From the NCBI GenBank assembly GCA_050740455.1, contig JBOIDF010000004.1:1-64000 (forward strand): DNA of 64,000 bases. Direction: 5' to 3'. This document shows positions 1 to 7,297 of the stretch, piece by piece; within the stretch, counting starts at the first letter, position 1; each line of letters begins with the position of its first letter. The stretch is from USCg-Taylor sp050740455 (GTDB taxonomy: Bacteria > Pseudomonadota > Gammaproteobacteria > JACCXJ01). Both the position numbers and the translations under genes were made by a program. The notes beneath the pieces were generated by a model, which was not told the origin of the DNA, made no database searches, and saw only the letters and a list, made by a program, of their open reading frames with translations.

Positions 1-1
1 G

Positions 2-562
2 ATGGTGGCGATGATGGTGCCGTCCGTTGCCCCCCTCATCCTGATGTTCGCGCGGGCAAATCGACAAAAGGGCGTGAGTCGAGTCGTGGGGTCTGCGGGG
101 ATTCTCTTCCTCGGGTACCTGCTCGTCTGGATGGGCTTCAGCGTCCTGGCCACGCTGGCGCAGTGGAGACTTCACACTGCCGCCCTCTTGTCCCCCATGA
201 TGGTGAGCACCAGCTCGGCCTTCGGAGGCCTTCTCCTCGTGGCCGCCGGCGTCTTTCAGTTCACTCCGCTGAAGCGCGCCTGTCTGGTGCGCTGTCGCTC
301 ACCTCTCAGTTTCCTGATGTCGGAGTGGCGAGAGGGGCAGTGGGGCACTTTATTCATGGGATTGAAGCACGGGGCCTATTGTGTGGGGTGCTGCTGGATG
401 CTCATGACCCTTCCGTTCGTCGCCGGGGTCATGAACCTGCTCTGGGTGGCAGCTATCGCCGTTTTGGTCCTGGTAGAGAAGATCGCTCCGCGAGGCGATC
501 TCATCGGGCGAGTTGCGGGAGGTACGTTGATCGTGGCGGGGATCGCGTCCATCGTCACATGA
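2..562 (+). CDS. DUF2182 family integral membrane protein (5' truncated by window edge)
   Basis: The reading frame is open from the first bases, so the true start lies left of the window. The visible 186 residues are strongly hydrophobic with about five membrane segments. They carry a Met-rich AMMVPS-like motif at the beginning and a YCVGCCW cysteine motif around residue 126, both typical of the DUF2182 family (often annotated as predicted metal-binding membrane proteins). The substrate or metal is unknown. It ends just before a 180 bp gap containing two hairpins. The family call is by recognition of these motifs; function is not established. Confidence 0.8.
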   Translation: MVAMMVPSVAPLILMFARANRQKGVSRVVGSAGILFLGYLLVWMGFSVLATLAQWRLHTAALLSPMMVSTSSAFGGLLLVAAGVFQFTPLKRACLVRCRSPLSFLMSEWREGQWGTLFMGLKHGAYCVGCCWMLMTLPFVAGVMNLLWVAAIAVLVLVEKIAPRGDLIGRVAGGTLIVAGIASIVT

Positions 563-620
563 AGCCCGACGAATCTGTCCGGGCGACAAACCGGAAGGAG
601 AAAGTCAAGATATATATCGC

Positions 621-642
621 CTGCGGGGCATGTACCCCGCAG
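621..642. terminator. GC hairpin downstream of the DUF2182 gene
   Basis: CTGCGGGG and CCCCGCAG form a perfect 8 bp stem around a 6-base loop, 59 bp after the DUF2182 stop codon. No run of T follows directly, so it is a candidate mRNA 3' end or REP-type hairpin rather than a proven intrinsic terminator. Confidence 0.35.
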
Positions 643-699
643 ACAACCAAAGGAGAGAGTTGCACTACTCCCCTTTGAAAAAACCCCAATGCTAATGTG

Positions 700-717
700 C
701 CCGCCGCAAGCGGCGGG
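700..717. repeat. REP-like short palindrome before the SnoaL gene
   Basis: CCCGCCGC-AA-GCGGCGGG is a perfect 8 bp stem with a 2-base loop, shortly before the start of the SnoaL-like gene. Its shape resembles dispersed extragenic palindromes. I saw only one copy in this window, so the repeat status is an inference. Confidence 0.3.
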
Positions 718-742
718 GTATCCACGAATGAAAAAACAAAGA

Positions 743-1144
743 ATGACTAGGAAAGGTGATGCGGTCGCGGTCGCTCGCGCCAGTTATGAAGCCTATGGCA
801 GGAAGGATCGTGCGGCAATCGAGAAACCGATCGCCGACGACTTCCACTTCACCAGCCCGCTCGACAACCGGATCGACCACTCGACCTATTTCGCGCGTTG
901 CTGGCCGAATAGCGAAAGGATCGAGGGCTTCGATTTCATTAAACTGGTTCCCGACGGCGACCGGGTGTTCGTCACCTATGAAGGCCGCAGCACCGGCGGC
1001 CACGGCTTCCGCAATACCGAGATTGTAACAGTGCGCGATGGCCGGATCGTCGATGTCGAAGTCTATTTCGGCTGGCCGATTCCGCACAAGGCGGTGTCAG
1101 GCGGCTTCCTGCCGGACACCGAGGACCAGGTCAGCTCCGTGTGA
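743..1144 (+). CDS. SnoaL-like / NTF2-fold nuclear transport factor 2 family protein
   Basis: About 133 residues with the pattern of a small SnoaL-like alpha+beta cone protein: an N-terminal helix (ARASYEAYGRKDRAAIEKPIA), the FTSPLDNR segment, a central VFVTYEGR strand and a VTVRDGRIVDVEVYFGWP C-terminal strand pair. Such proteins bind small hydrophobic molecules or act as isomerase/cyclase-type enzymes; the ligand cannot be told here. Two in-frame ATGs are possible (728 and 743). I chose 743 because homologous proteins usually begin one or two residues before the RKGDA-type helix. It is followed by VOC-fold genes and DUF899, a grouping seen in accessory regions. Confidence 0.75.
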   Translation: MTRKGDAVAVARASYEAYGRKDRAAIEKPIADDFHFTSPLDNRIDHSTYFARCWPNSERIEGFDFIKLVPDGDRVFVTYEGRSTGGHGFRNTEIVTVRDGRIVDVEVYFGWPIPHKAVSGGFLPDTEDQVSSV

Positions 1145-1187
1145 CGAGGCGCGAATCTGCGCTCTCAATCGAGATAGGAGAAATGTC

Positions 1188-1617
1188 ATGCAGAAAATCG
1201 CCCCGCATTTGTGGTTCATCGAAAAGGCCGAGGAAGCCGCCCGGTTCTATTGCTCGATCTTCCCCAGTTCGCGCATTGATCGCGTTATGGCTAGCCCCGC
1301 CGAAACGCCGAGCGGGCCGCCGGGATCGGTGATCATGGTCGACTTCACGCTCAACGGCCAGCGGTTCATGGCGATCAGTGCCGGCCCGTTAGACCCCTTC
1401 AACCACGCCATCTCCTTCGTCGTGAACTGCGATACGCAGGCCGAAGTCGACCGCTATTGGCACGCGCTTCTGGACGGTGGCAGCGCCGAGCAATGCGGCT
1501 GGCTCAAGGACCGCTACTCAAGACACCTTCTGGGATGGTTACGCAGGCTACTTTCAAGACCCCGACCACCATTTGTGGGAAATCGCCTGGAATCCTGCGT
1601 GGGACATTAAGGAATAG
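1188..1617 (+). pseudogene. Chimeric, out-of-frame VOC (PhnB/glyoxalase-fold) gene
   Basis: The ATG at 1188 (behind GATAGGAG) opens a PhnB-like VOC protein: APHLWF, AEEAARFYCSIFPSS, ISFVVNC and EVDRYWHALLDGG are classic. The homology runs to CGWLKDRY near 1518. From about 1522 the homology switches to another frame, which reads DTFWDGYAGYFQDPDHHL then WEIAWNP up to a TAG at 1615-1617. That is the C-terminal tail of a different glyoxalase subfamily. The first frame instead runs through nonsense-looking Arg-rich residues to a TAA at 1608-1610. So two VOC genes appear joined by a deletion that also broke the frame. A sequencing indel alone would not explain the change of subfamily. Confidence 0.7.
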
Positions 1618-1650
1618 CGATTGACACGTGATTCAGCCTGGAGAATGCAC

Positions 1651-2292
1651 ATGAGCAAAGAAATCAGTCCCCCGATTGTATCCCCCGCTGAATGGCAAGC
1701 CGCGCACGATGCGCTGTTGGCCAAGGAAAAGGCCGCCACGCGTGCACGAGACGCCCTGGCCGCCGAGCGCCGTCGGCAGCCGATGGTCAAAATCGACAAG
1801 CCCTATGTCTTGGAGGGTCCGGCCGGAAACGTCAGCCTGCTCGAACTCTTCGAACGACGCCGCCAACTCATTCTCTACCACTTCATGTTCGGACCCGGCG
1901 CGCATGGATGGCCGGAAGCGGGCTGCCCGGGCTGTTCGATGTTCGTCGACCAGGTCGGTCACCTTGCCCATCTCCGTGCGCGCGATACCTCTTTCGCCCT
2001 GGTATCGATCGCGCCACTCTCGAAGATCGAGGCCTACCAGAAGCGCATGGGGTGGACGATTCCCTGGTACTCATCGGCCGGGAGTGACTTCAATAGGGAT
2101 TTTGGCGTGACCACGGATAGCGGCGAGACGTTTGGATTGAGCGTTTTCCTGCGCGATGGCGACAGCGTCTTCCGCACCTATTTCACATCCGGACGCGGTG
2201 TCGAAGCGCTGGGCAGCCTTTGGACGTTCCTCGACTTGACCCCGCTCGGCCGGCAGGAGAACTGGGAGGATTCACCCAAAGCACGGCCGTAA
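1651..2292 (+). CDS. DUF899 family thioredoxin-like protein
   Basis: A 213-residue protein with the DUF899 signatures: an N-terminal helical EWQAAHDALLAKEKA segment, then LILYHFMFGP, GCPGCSMFVDQV with a CxxC pair, FALVSIAPLSKIEAYQKRMGW, and a C-terminal FRTYFTSGRG / LDLTPLGR block. The family has a thioredoxin-like fold and is often annotated as predicted dithiol-disulfide oxidoreductase; substrates are unknown. ATG 1651 is preferred because GGAGA sits just upstream; ATG 1645 and TTG 1621 are in-frame alternatives. The gene appears intact, unlike the VOC genes on both sides. Confidence 0.85.
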   Translation: MSKEISPPIVSPAEWQAAHDALLAKEKAATRARDALAAERRRQPMVKIDKPYVLEGPAGNVSLLELFERRRQLILYHFMFGPGAHGWPEAGCPGCSMFVDQVGHLAHLRARDTSFALVSIAPLSKIEAYQKRMGWTIPWYSSAGSDFNRDFGVTTDSGETFGLSVFLRDGDSVFRTYFTSGRGVEALGSLWTFLDLTPLGRQENWEDSPKARP

Positions 2293-2387
2293 ACCCCGCC
2301 CTATTCCTGGTGGCGGCGGCATGACGAATACGAAGGCGAGGACCAATGAAATGATCTCAATGAAATGTGAAAGTGAAGGAGTCGGAA

Positions 2388-2785
2388 ATGATAAGTAAGA
2401 TCTTCGTCAATCTCCCGGTCCGCGATCGATGGCTTTCTTCAAGGCGATCGGCTTCTCGTTCAACCCGCAGTTCACCGACAAGACGGCGGCCTGCATGGTC
2501 ATCAGCGACGACATCTACGCTATGCTACTGACCCACGAAAAGGTCAGGCAGTTCACCAAGAAGGAGATCGCAGACGCTCACAAGACGACCGAGGTGCTGA
2601 CCGCCCTCGCGCTCGAGAGCAAGGCCAAGATGCACGAGCTGGCGGACAAGGCGATCAAGGCCGGCGCGAAGCAGCCGCGACCTCCCCAGGACTACGGCTT
2701 CATGTTCGCCCGCAGCTTCGAAGATCCCGACGGCCATATCTGGGAAGTGTTCTGGATGGATCCGGCACACGTGCAGAAGGGATAG
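2388..2785 (+). pseudogene. Frameshifted VOC family (glyoxalase/extradiol-type) gene
   Basis: A good AAGGAG Shine-Dalgarno at 2374-2379 precedes ATG 2388, which reads MISKIFVNLPVRD, the canonical N-terminus of this VOC subfamily. Immediately after, near 2427, the frame is lost. The rest of the protein (MAFFKAIGFSFNPQFTDKTA, MVISDDIYAMLL, YGFMFARSFEDPDGHIWEVF) continues in another frame to the stop at 2785. About ten bases appear missing where an LERS-like linker is expected. Starting at the internal ATG 2429 would leave a 118-residue protein lacking its first beta strand. This is either a genuine decayed gene or an assembly error. The family assignment itself is firm. Confidence 0.75.
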
Positions 2786-2961
2786 CATATCAGCGCCTTG
2801 GAAAGGCGTCCGTTGCATGATGCGCCATAGGGGGGCGGCCTTTGAGGCAAAGGTTTCGGGGAACGAGTCGCCACCCCTGTGTGCGAGCGGTCGAAAGCAG
2901 CTGATCCCGTCTACCGAAATAACGGGCAGCTCCTGCGAAATGGGCCGGCGCGAAAGGCTTG

Positions 2962-3063
2962 GCGGACGCCCTGTATTTTGATGATCCCGGCGGACATACT
3001 ATCAAAATACGCACTTGTGACAGAAACTATCCGTCCTTGACAACAAATAATGGTCATTTATGA
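2962..3063 (+). pseudogene. C-terminal remnant of another VOC-fold gene
   Basis: The stretch reads ADALYFDDPGGHTIKIRT, the typical last strand of a fosfomycin-resistance/glyoxalase-type VOC protein (FDDPxGHxxE/K), before an in-frame TGA at 3061-3063. Upstream sequence in this frame shows no matching N-terminal half. It lies between the frameshifted VOC gene and the antitoxin gene and is best read as a leftover fragment. It is short, so the call rests on one motif. Confidence 0.45.
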
Positions 3064-3070
3064 TGCGCTT

Positions 3071-3319
3071 ATGACCATAACGATCACCGAGTTCAAAGCC
3101 AAGTGTCTTCATCTAATCCGTCAGGTAGAGGCGCAAGGCGAACCTATCGACATCGCCCGTCGCGGGCGAGTGGTGGCCCGCTTGGTCTCCGCCGCTCCAG
3201 GCGGCGCGCCCCGTGACAAGCCTTGGCAGCGCCTGCGGGGCAGCGGTCGTCTGGAGTCCGCACCCGGCGAATCCGCGTTGGCCGACAGCGACTTCAAAGC
3301 GCTGCGAGGTTGTGAATAA
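3071..3319 (+). CDS. Phd/YefM-type antitoxin
   Basis: An 82-residue protein beginning MTITITEFKAKCLHLIRQVE and continuing PIDIARRGRVVARLV, the DNA-binding N-terminal fold of Phd/YefM antitoxins. Its C-terminal part (GSGRLESAPGESALADSDF) would wrap the toxin. Start ATG 3071 is preferred over the upstream 3050 because the conserved fold begins there. It is paired with the PIN toxin at 3452. The two normally abut or overlap, but here a ~140 bp inverted-repeat element separates them. The antitoxin stop codon (TAA at 3317-3319) lies inside the left arm of that element, so the last three residues (GCE) derive from it. Confidence 0.85.
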   Translation: MTITITEFKAKCLHLIRQVEAQGEPIDIARRGRVVARLVSAAPGGAPRDKPWQRLRGSGRLESAPGESALADSDFKALRGCE

Positions 3320-3447
3320 ATCGTCGCGAGCAGCCCGAGCGCCAGGAGCCGCGGAGGGCGCGACGAGACATATCAACTCGATAGGCGAGGAGCGAACGAG
3401 CACGCGACGCCGCGATCGGGATGCGCAGCAGATTTATTCACAACTTC
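3306..3447. repeat. ~140 bp hairpin-embedded repeat, copy 1 (between antitoxin and toxin)
   Basis: Arms at 3306-3322 and 3431-3447 are inverted repeats (16 of 17 match; GTTGTGAATAAATC is perfect). Inside, an 86 bp core at 3323-3408 starts GTCGCGAGC and ends CACGCGAC. It is clearly homologous, in reverse orientation, to 6345-6431. Shared words include CCGCGGAG, GAGACATATCA, GATAGGCGAG and GAGCACGCGAC. The outer arms differ between the two copies while each copy's own arms pair, as if the core had entered the loop of a local palindrome. Confidence 0.75.
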
Positions 3448-3451
3448 TGCG

Positions 3452-3856
3452 TTGAGTATCCTGCTCGATACGCACGCCTGGATCTGGTGGCTGACCGGCC
3501 AGCCGGAGCTGCTCCGCAGGCAGGCGAAAGCGCTCGATCGGCTGGCTGAGCGCCAGTTGCCGTACCTGTCAGCGATAAGCCTTTGGGAAGCGCAGATGCT
3601 GAACGCCAAGGGCAGGCTGAAACTCGATTTGCCCTTCGACCGCTGGTTGCGCGAAGCCGCGAGCCCGGAGGTGGTCCGCATACTACCGCTCGACATCGAA
3701 GTGGTGTTGGGCCTGAGCACGCTGCCCGCGCGCTTTCACGGCGATCCGGCCGACCGCATTATCGTAGCTACGGCGCGCGCGTTTAACCTCCCGCTGCTCT
3801 CATTCGATGCGGCGATCCGCAAGGCGCGGGTCGTGCGGTTGTGGAAGGTCCCTTAG
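3452..3856 (+). CDS. VapC-type PIN domain toxin
   Basis: A 134-residue PIN-domain ribonuclease toxin. The acidic active-site set is visible: D6 in ILLDTHAWIWW, E46 in SLWEAQ, D98/D101 in FHGDPADRIIVATA and D119 in LSFDAAI. These bind Mg2+/Mn2+ and cut RNA in this family. Translation apparently starts at TTG 3452. This is the first possible start after the 3306-3447 repeat and is directly followed by the conserved LLDTH motif. The repeat may have removed the normal translational coupling to the antitoxin, so toxin dosage could be altered. Complete by length for this family. Confidence 0.85.
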   Translation: MSILLDTHAWIWWLTGQPELLRRQAKALDRLAERQLPYLSAISLWEAQMLNAKGRLKLDLPFDRWLREAASPEVVRILPLDIEVVLGLSTLPARFHGDPADRIIVATARAFNLPLLSFDAAIRKARVVRLWKVP

Positions 3857-3992
3857 ACCCCGGCAGCCATCGACCGAAACCAGCGGATAGCGAGTATCTT
3901 GCTCGTATGCGCACCAGAACGCAGGGCGGGCGCCGAGATCGCACACCGTTCGGCGGATTACGGCGGGCGTCGGCTCGGCGCTTACGGTCACG

Positions 3993-4778
3993 ATGGCGAC
4001 CCTGATCGCGTATCTGGCGCTCGGCACGCTCGCCGGGATCCTCGCCGGGCTGCTCGGGATCGGAGGCGGCATCGTGATTGTGCCCGGTCTCTATTTCTTG
4101 TTTCTGACGCAGGGATTCCCCGAGCAGATTTGCATGCACCTCGCCATCGGCAGCTCGCTTGCGAGCGTGGTCTTTACCTCGATGTCCTCGGCTTCGGCGC
4201 ATCATCGCCGGGGTTCCGTGCATTGGACCGCGGTGCGGGGATTGACGCCGGGGCTTTTGGCCGGGGCCGCGCTCGGGGCCGCGCTTGCCGATCTCATCCC
4301 CGAGCGGGGTTTGCGGCTCGGGTTCGGCCTCTTCGAGATCGCCGTCGCCGTGCAACTGCTGGTTGATTTCGAACCGGCGCCGCACCGCGATCTGCCTCGG
4401 CGGGGGGTGCTCGGCCTCACGGGCGCCTTGATCGGCATGGTATCCGCGCTCCTCGGGATCGGTGGTGGTACGCTGACGGTACCCTTCTTGTTATGGTGTA
4501 ATGTATCGATGCATCCAGCCGTGGGCACGTCGGCGGCCTGCGGTTTGCCGATCGCGCTCGCGGGTGCGCTCGGGTTCGTGATCACGGGCTGGGATGGGGC
4601 CGGTTTGCCGCCCCGGAGCAGCGGTTATCTGTACTGGCCGGCCGTGACCGCGGTGGCCGGGGGGAGCGTTTTGTTCGCCCCGCTCGGTGCGCGCCTCGGC
4701 CATACCCTGCCGGTCGCGAGTCTGAAGCGGCTATTCGCGCTGGTGGTGGCGGTCATCGGCATACGCATCCTTATTTAG
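3993..4778 (+). CDS. TauE/SafE (TSUP) family membrane exporter
   Basis: A 261-residue polytopic membrane protein made of two homologous halves. Each half begins with the glycine-rich signature of TSUP carriers: GLLGIGGGIVIVPGLYF near residue 19 and ALLGIGGGTLTVPFLLW near residue 153. About seven to eight membrane helices are predicted by eye. The family moves sulfite, sulfoacetate or other organic anions across the inner membrane; the substrate is not deducible here. The ATG at 3993 places the first helix at the right distance. The neighbouring genes (DUF1499, asparaginase) give no functional hint. Confidence 0.88.
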   Translation: MATLIAYLALGTLAGILAGLLGIGGGIVIVPGLYFLFLTQGFPEQICMHLAIGSSLASVVFTSMSSASAHHRRGSVHWTAVRGLTPGLLAGAALGAALADLIPERGLRLGFGLFEIAVAVQLLVDFEPAPHRDLPRRGVLGLTGALIGMVSALLGIGGGTLTVPFLLWCNVSMHPAVGTSAACGLPIALAGALGFVITGWDGAGLPPRSSGYLYWPAVTAVAGGSVLFAPLGARLGHTLPVASLKRLFALVVAVIGIRILI

Positions 4779-4833
4779 TTTTGACGCGGACTTTTTTTAG
4801 GCTTCTAACGGCTTACACGCGAGCGATAACCCA

Positions 4834-5298
4834 GTGTCCAAGATCCTCCTCTCGATGTTGATAGTCCTGCCGCTTGGGCTCCTGGCCGGCGCCCTGGCGG
4901 GTAACCGGTTGCCGTGGTTGGAACCGCCCGGTCCGTGGGTGAGGCTCACGACCTATCTCGGTTCCAATGTCGCGCGGACGGATGCGGCCAGCGCCTTCGC
5001 CGAGCTCCGCCCGCGTCTCTATGACGGAGCGCCGGGACAGATCTTCGCCAGGGCGCTGGAGGCGGTGACGCAACTCGGTTGGGAAGTCGCTCGGGAAGAT
5101 CGAGACCGGTTTCGGCTCGAGGCGGTCGTGACCACGCGGCTATTGCATTTCAAAGACGATCTCGTGGTGCGGCTGACGCCGGAGGAGGGGCAAAGCGCTG
5201 TCCACGTCGAATCGCGCTCGCGGGTGGGCCGCGGCGATCTCGGCGCCAACACGCGCCATATCCTCGATTTCTACGAGCAGTTGGGCCAGATGCGTTGA
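4834..5298 (+). CDS. DUF1499 family protein
   Basis: A 154-residue protein with an N-terminal hydrophobic helix (LLSMLIVLPLGLLAGALAG), likely a signal anchor. The DUF1499 fold follows: IFARALEAVTQLGWEVARED, RFRLEAVVTTRLLHFKDDLVVRL, VHVESRSRVGRGDLGANTRHI. The family is of unknown function, usually membrane-tethered facing the periplasm. GTG 4834 is the start: it gives the full hydrophobic segment and no upstream ATG is in frame. It ends five bases before the asparaginase ATG, so the two are likely co-transcribed. Confidence 0.85.
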   Translation: MSKILLSMLIVLPLGLLAGALAGNRLPWLEPPGPWVRLTTYLGSNVARTDAASAFAELRPRLYDGAPGQIFARALEAVTQLGWEVAREDRDRFRLEAVVTTRLLHFKDDLVVRLTPEEGQSAVHVESRSRVGRGDLGANTRHILDFYEQLGQMR

Positions 5299-5303
5299 GG
5301 GAG

Positions 5304-6317
5304 ATGGCCACTAGCCGGCTTGCGGGCCATGTTGCCTTGGCGGTGGCGACGCGCGGGGTGGCAGTCGAGAGCATCCACTACGGGTCGATTGCCGCGGTCG
5401 ATTCCAAGGGCCGGCTCATCGCTAGCGCCGGAGACCCTGCGGCGTTGACGTTTACGCGCTCGGCCTGCAAACCGCTGCAGATACTGCCCTTGCTCGCCCA
5501 GGATGGCGTAGATCGGTTCGCGTTCACGCCCGAGGAGATCGCGCTCATGTGCGCGAGCCATTCCGGCGAACCCAAACACATTGATGCGGTGCTGGGGATC
5601 CTCTCGAAGATCCGCTGCAGCCGGCGTGATCTCCAGTGTGGGGTGCATGTGCCCCTGCTGTATCAAGCGCTCGGCCGGCAGCCGAAGGCAGGCGGGGCGT
5701 TTAACGCGCTCCACCATAACTGCTCCGGGAAGCATGCGGGCATGCTGGCGCTCGCCCGCTTGCTCGAGGCCCCGATCGAAGACTATCTCAAGGTCGAGCA
5801 CCCGGTCCAGCAGCGGATCTTGGCGGCTATCGCGAGCGTGGCGGACGTACCCCTGGGCGACATCGTCGTCGGAATCGACGGCTGCAGTGCGCCCAACGCG
5901 GCCATCCCTCTGCGGGCGCTGGCGCTGGCCTATGCGCGGCTCGCGGGCGGGGAGGGGATGTACGCCGAGGTGCGCGGGGCCGTTTTCTCCGCGATCACCG
6001 CCCACCCCGGTATGGTGTCCGGGAGCGGCCGGTTTGATCATGCATTGACCCAAAGCGGTCGCGGGAAGTGGGTGAGCAAAGGAGGCGCGGAAGGCGTCGA
6101 GGGCATCGGCATCAAGGGTCGCGGCTGGGGGATCGCCATCAAGATCGCGGACGGCACGCCACGCGCGCTGCACGTGGTCACGATCGAGGTCTTGCACCAG
6201 CTCGGGGTGTTAAAACCACCGCTCGCTAAGGCGCTCATCCCCTACCGCCGGGTGTCGCTTCCGAATGCGCGGGGGGTGGAAACCGGCGAGGTAATACCGG
6301 TGTTTAAACTAAGCTAG
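5304..6317 (+). CDS. Asparaginase family protein (L-asparaginase II type, PF06089-like)
   Basis: A 337-residue protein resembling the bacterial L-asparaginase II/thermolabile family: FTRSACKPLQILPLL, EIALMCASHSGEPKHI, NCSGKHAGMLALA, GIDGCSAPNAAIPL, MVSGSGRFDHALT and a C-terminal GIAIKIADG block. The family hydrolyses asparagine to aspartate and ammonia, or is annotated as such. ATG 5304 follows GAGGGAG closely, five bases after the DUF1499 stop. The last codons are AAACTAAGCTAG; the stop lies in the left arm of the second hairpin-embedded repeat (6314-6452), so the native C-terminus may have been slightly altered. Confidence 0.88.
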   Translation: MATSRLAGHVALAVATRGVAVESIHYGSIAAVDSKGRLIASAGDPAALTFTRSACKPLQILPLLAQDGVDRFAFTPEEIALMCASHSGEPKHIDAVLGILSKIRCSRRDLQCGVHVPLLYQALGRQPKAGGAFNALHHNCSGKHAGMLALARLLEAPIEDYLKVEHPVQQRILAAIASVADVPLGDIVVGIDGCSAPNAAIPLRALALAYARLAGGEGMYAEVRGAVFSAITAHPGMVSGSGRFDHALTQSGRGKWVSKGGAEGVEGIGIKGRGWGIAIKIADGTPRALHVVTIEVLHQLGVLKPPLAKALIPYRRVSLPNARGVETGEVIPVFKLS

Positions 6318-6452
6318 GGAAGCTCCGCGCAGCCCATCTGCTTTGTCGCGTGCTCGCTCGTCGCTCGCCTATCTACCTGATATGTCTCGCGACTCGCTCC
6401 GCGGCTTCGCGCATCTAGGCTTGCTCGCGACACTTTTGCAGAACTTCCCTAG
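6314..6452. repeat. ~140 bp hairpin-embedded repeat, copy 2 (after asparaginase)
   Basis: Arms CTAGGGAAGCTC (6314-6325) and GAACTTCCCTAG (6441-6452) pair with one mismatch. The 87 bp core at 6345-6431 (GTCGCGTGCTCG ... GCTCGCGAC) is the inverted relative of 3323-3408, sharing CTCGCCTATC, TGATATGTCTCG and CCGCGGC. As in copy 1, the left arm contains the stop codon of the gene upstream (TAG 6315-6317). No transposase gene is nearby, so this would be a non-autonomous element. Positions 6453-6533 hold nothing I recognise. Confidence 0.75.
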
Positions 6453-6533
6453 GGATGCGATCAAGCAAACTCGCCGAGCGTCAGCCCGAAGCGCTGAAGC
6501 GCTCCGGGCTGTTTCCGCGCCCGGTTTACTGGT

Positions 6534-6905
6534 TCAAGCGCACCCGGGTCCTTGAAGCCCCTGCCACGGCCGGTGTCGTCGCAAGGACCGACATGAGGGC
6601 ATCGCCGCCAACGCCCATTTCATGTGAGCGCCCAAGATCCTCTGTCTGTATTCCAGAACCGCAAAACCCGGAAGCCTTGAGCTTCCAACCACGCGGTCCG
6701 CTGCGCATCCTCTTCCGCGTGTTGTCCGCCGTCCACCTCGACGATCAGCCGGCTTCTCCAGACACACGAAGTCGACGATGTGCCCCAAGGGCTGCTGGCG
6801 CCGAAACTTGTACCCGCCGAGTTGCCGCAGACGTAGATGACGCCACAACAGGCGTTCAGCGTCGGTCGGATGCTTTCTCAACCTGCGGGCGCTGGACTGC
6901 CTCAT
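6534..6905 (-). pseudogene. DUF559 (Vsr/MutH-like endonuclease fold) gene with compensating frameshifts
   Basis: Reading leftwards from ATG 6905, the protein starts MRQSSARRLRKHPTDAERLL, WRHLRLRQLGGYKFRRQQPL, GHIVDFVCLEK, a textbook DUF559 N-terminus with the catalytic Asp in VDFVC. Then the frame slips. The expected LIVEVDGGQHAEEDAQRTAW and LEAQGFRVLRFWN are present but in another frame. The original frame resumes at ILGAHMKWALAAMP. Two opposite indels therefore scramble the centre, including the second catalytic Glu/Asp-Gln cluster, in the main ORF. Either a dead gene or two assembly errors. DUF559 proteins are predicted restriction-like nucleases. Confidence 0.7.
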
Positions 6906-7242
6906 ACCCTCCATCCCAGGGCGGTGGGAGCGGCGATCCCGAGAGCGCCGCGGCCACCTCATCGCGGCAGAAATCGACCAGGGCTTCGACCTCGCCGACA
7001 TCCCCGAACGTCGGGCATGCCCCCTCGGCTTTCTTCTCCGCCTTGGCGAAAGCCTTCTCGAATTCCTTCACGCATTTGGCGGTTTTCGCGGGCTTGCCGT
7101 CCTTCACACCGTCCGCCTCCGCCTTCAACAGGCACTCCGCCTTCTTGCCCGAAGCCTTGAGCTTGGCAGCCTCGCAGTTTTGCGCCCGTCTCTCCCACGC
7201 GCTGGCACCACCCTTGGCATCCGCCGTGCCCGCCCCGCCCAA
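6856..7242 (-). pseudogene. Fragment of a Cys/Lys/Ala-rich secreted-type protein
   Basis: The leftward frame reads CEAAKLKASGKKAECLLKAE, TAKCVKEFEKAFAKAE, then ACPTFGDVGEVEALVDFC. This is a small cysteine-spaced helical module I recognise from secreted proteins of several proteobacterial groups that carry such units in tandem. No ATG or signal peptide precedes it; the only in-frame start is a TTG at 7242, and the frame extends upstream into the end of the ypjD gene. The final ~20 residues overlap the start of the DUF559 gene and look unrelated. I read it as a C-terminal remnant. Function unknown. Confidence 0.4.
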
Positions 7243-7297
7243 GGTGCTGAAACCGGGCGCAACGAGCGAAGAGTCGGCAGGCCAAGAGTGTGAACCC

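Noticed and set aside
5271..6197. 308-residue leftward ORF over the asparaginase gene
   Set aside because: Antisense shadow of a well-recognised gene with low-complexity Arg/Asp/Gly content.
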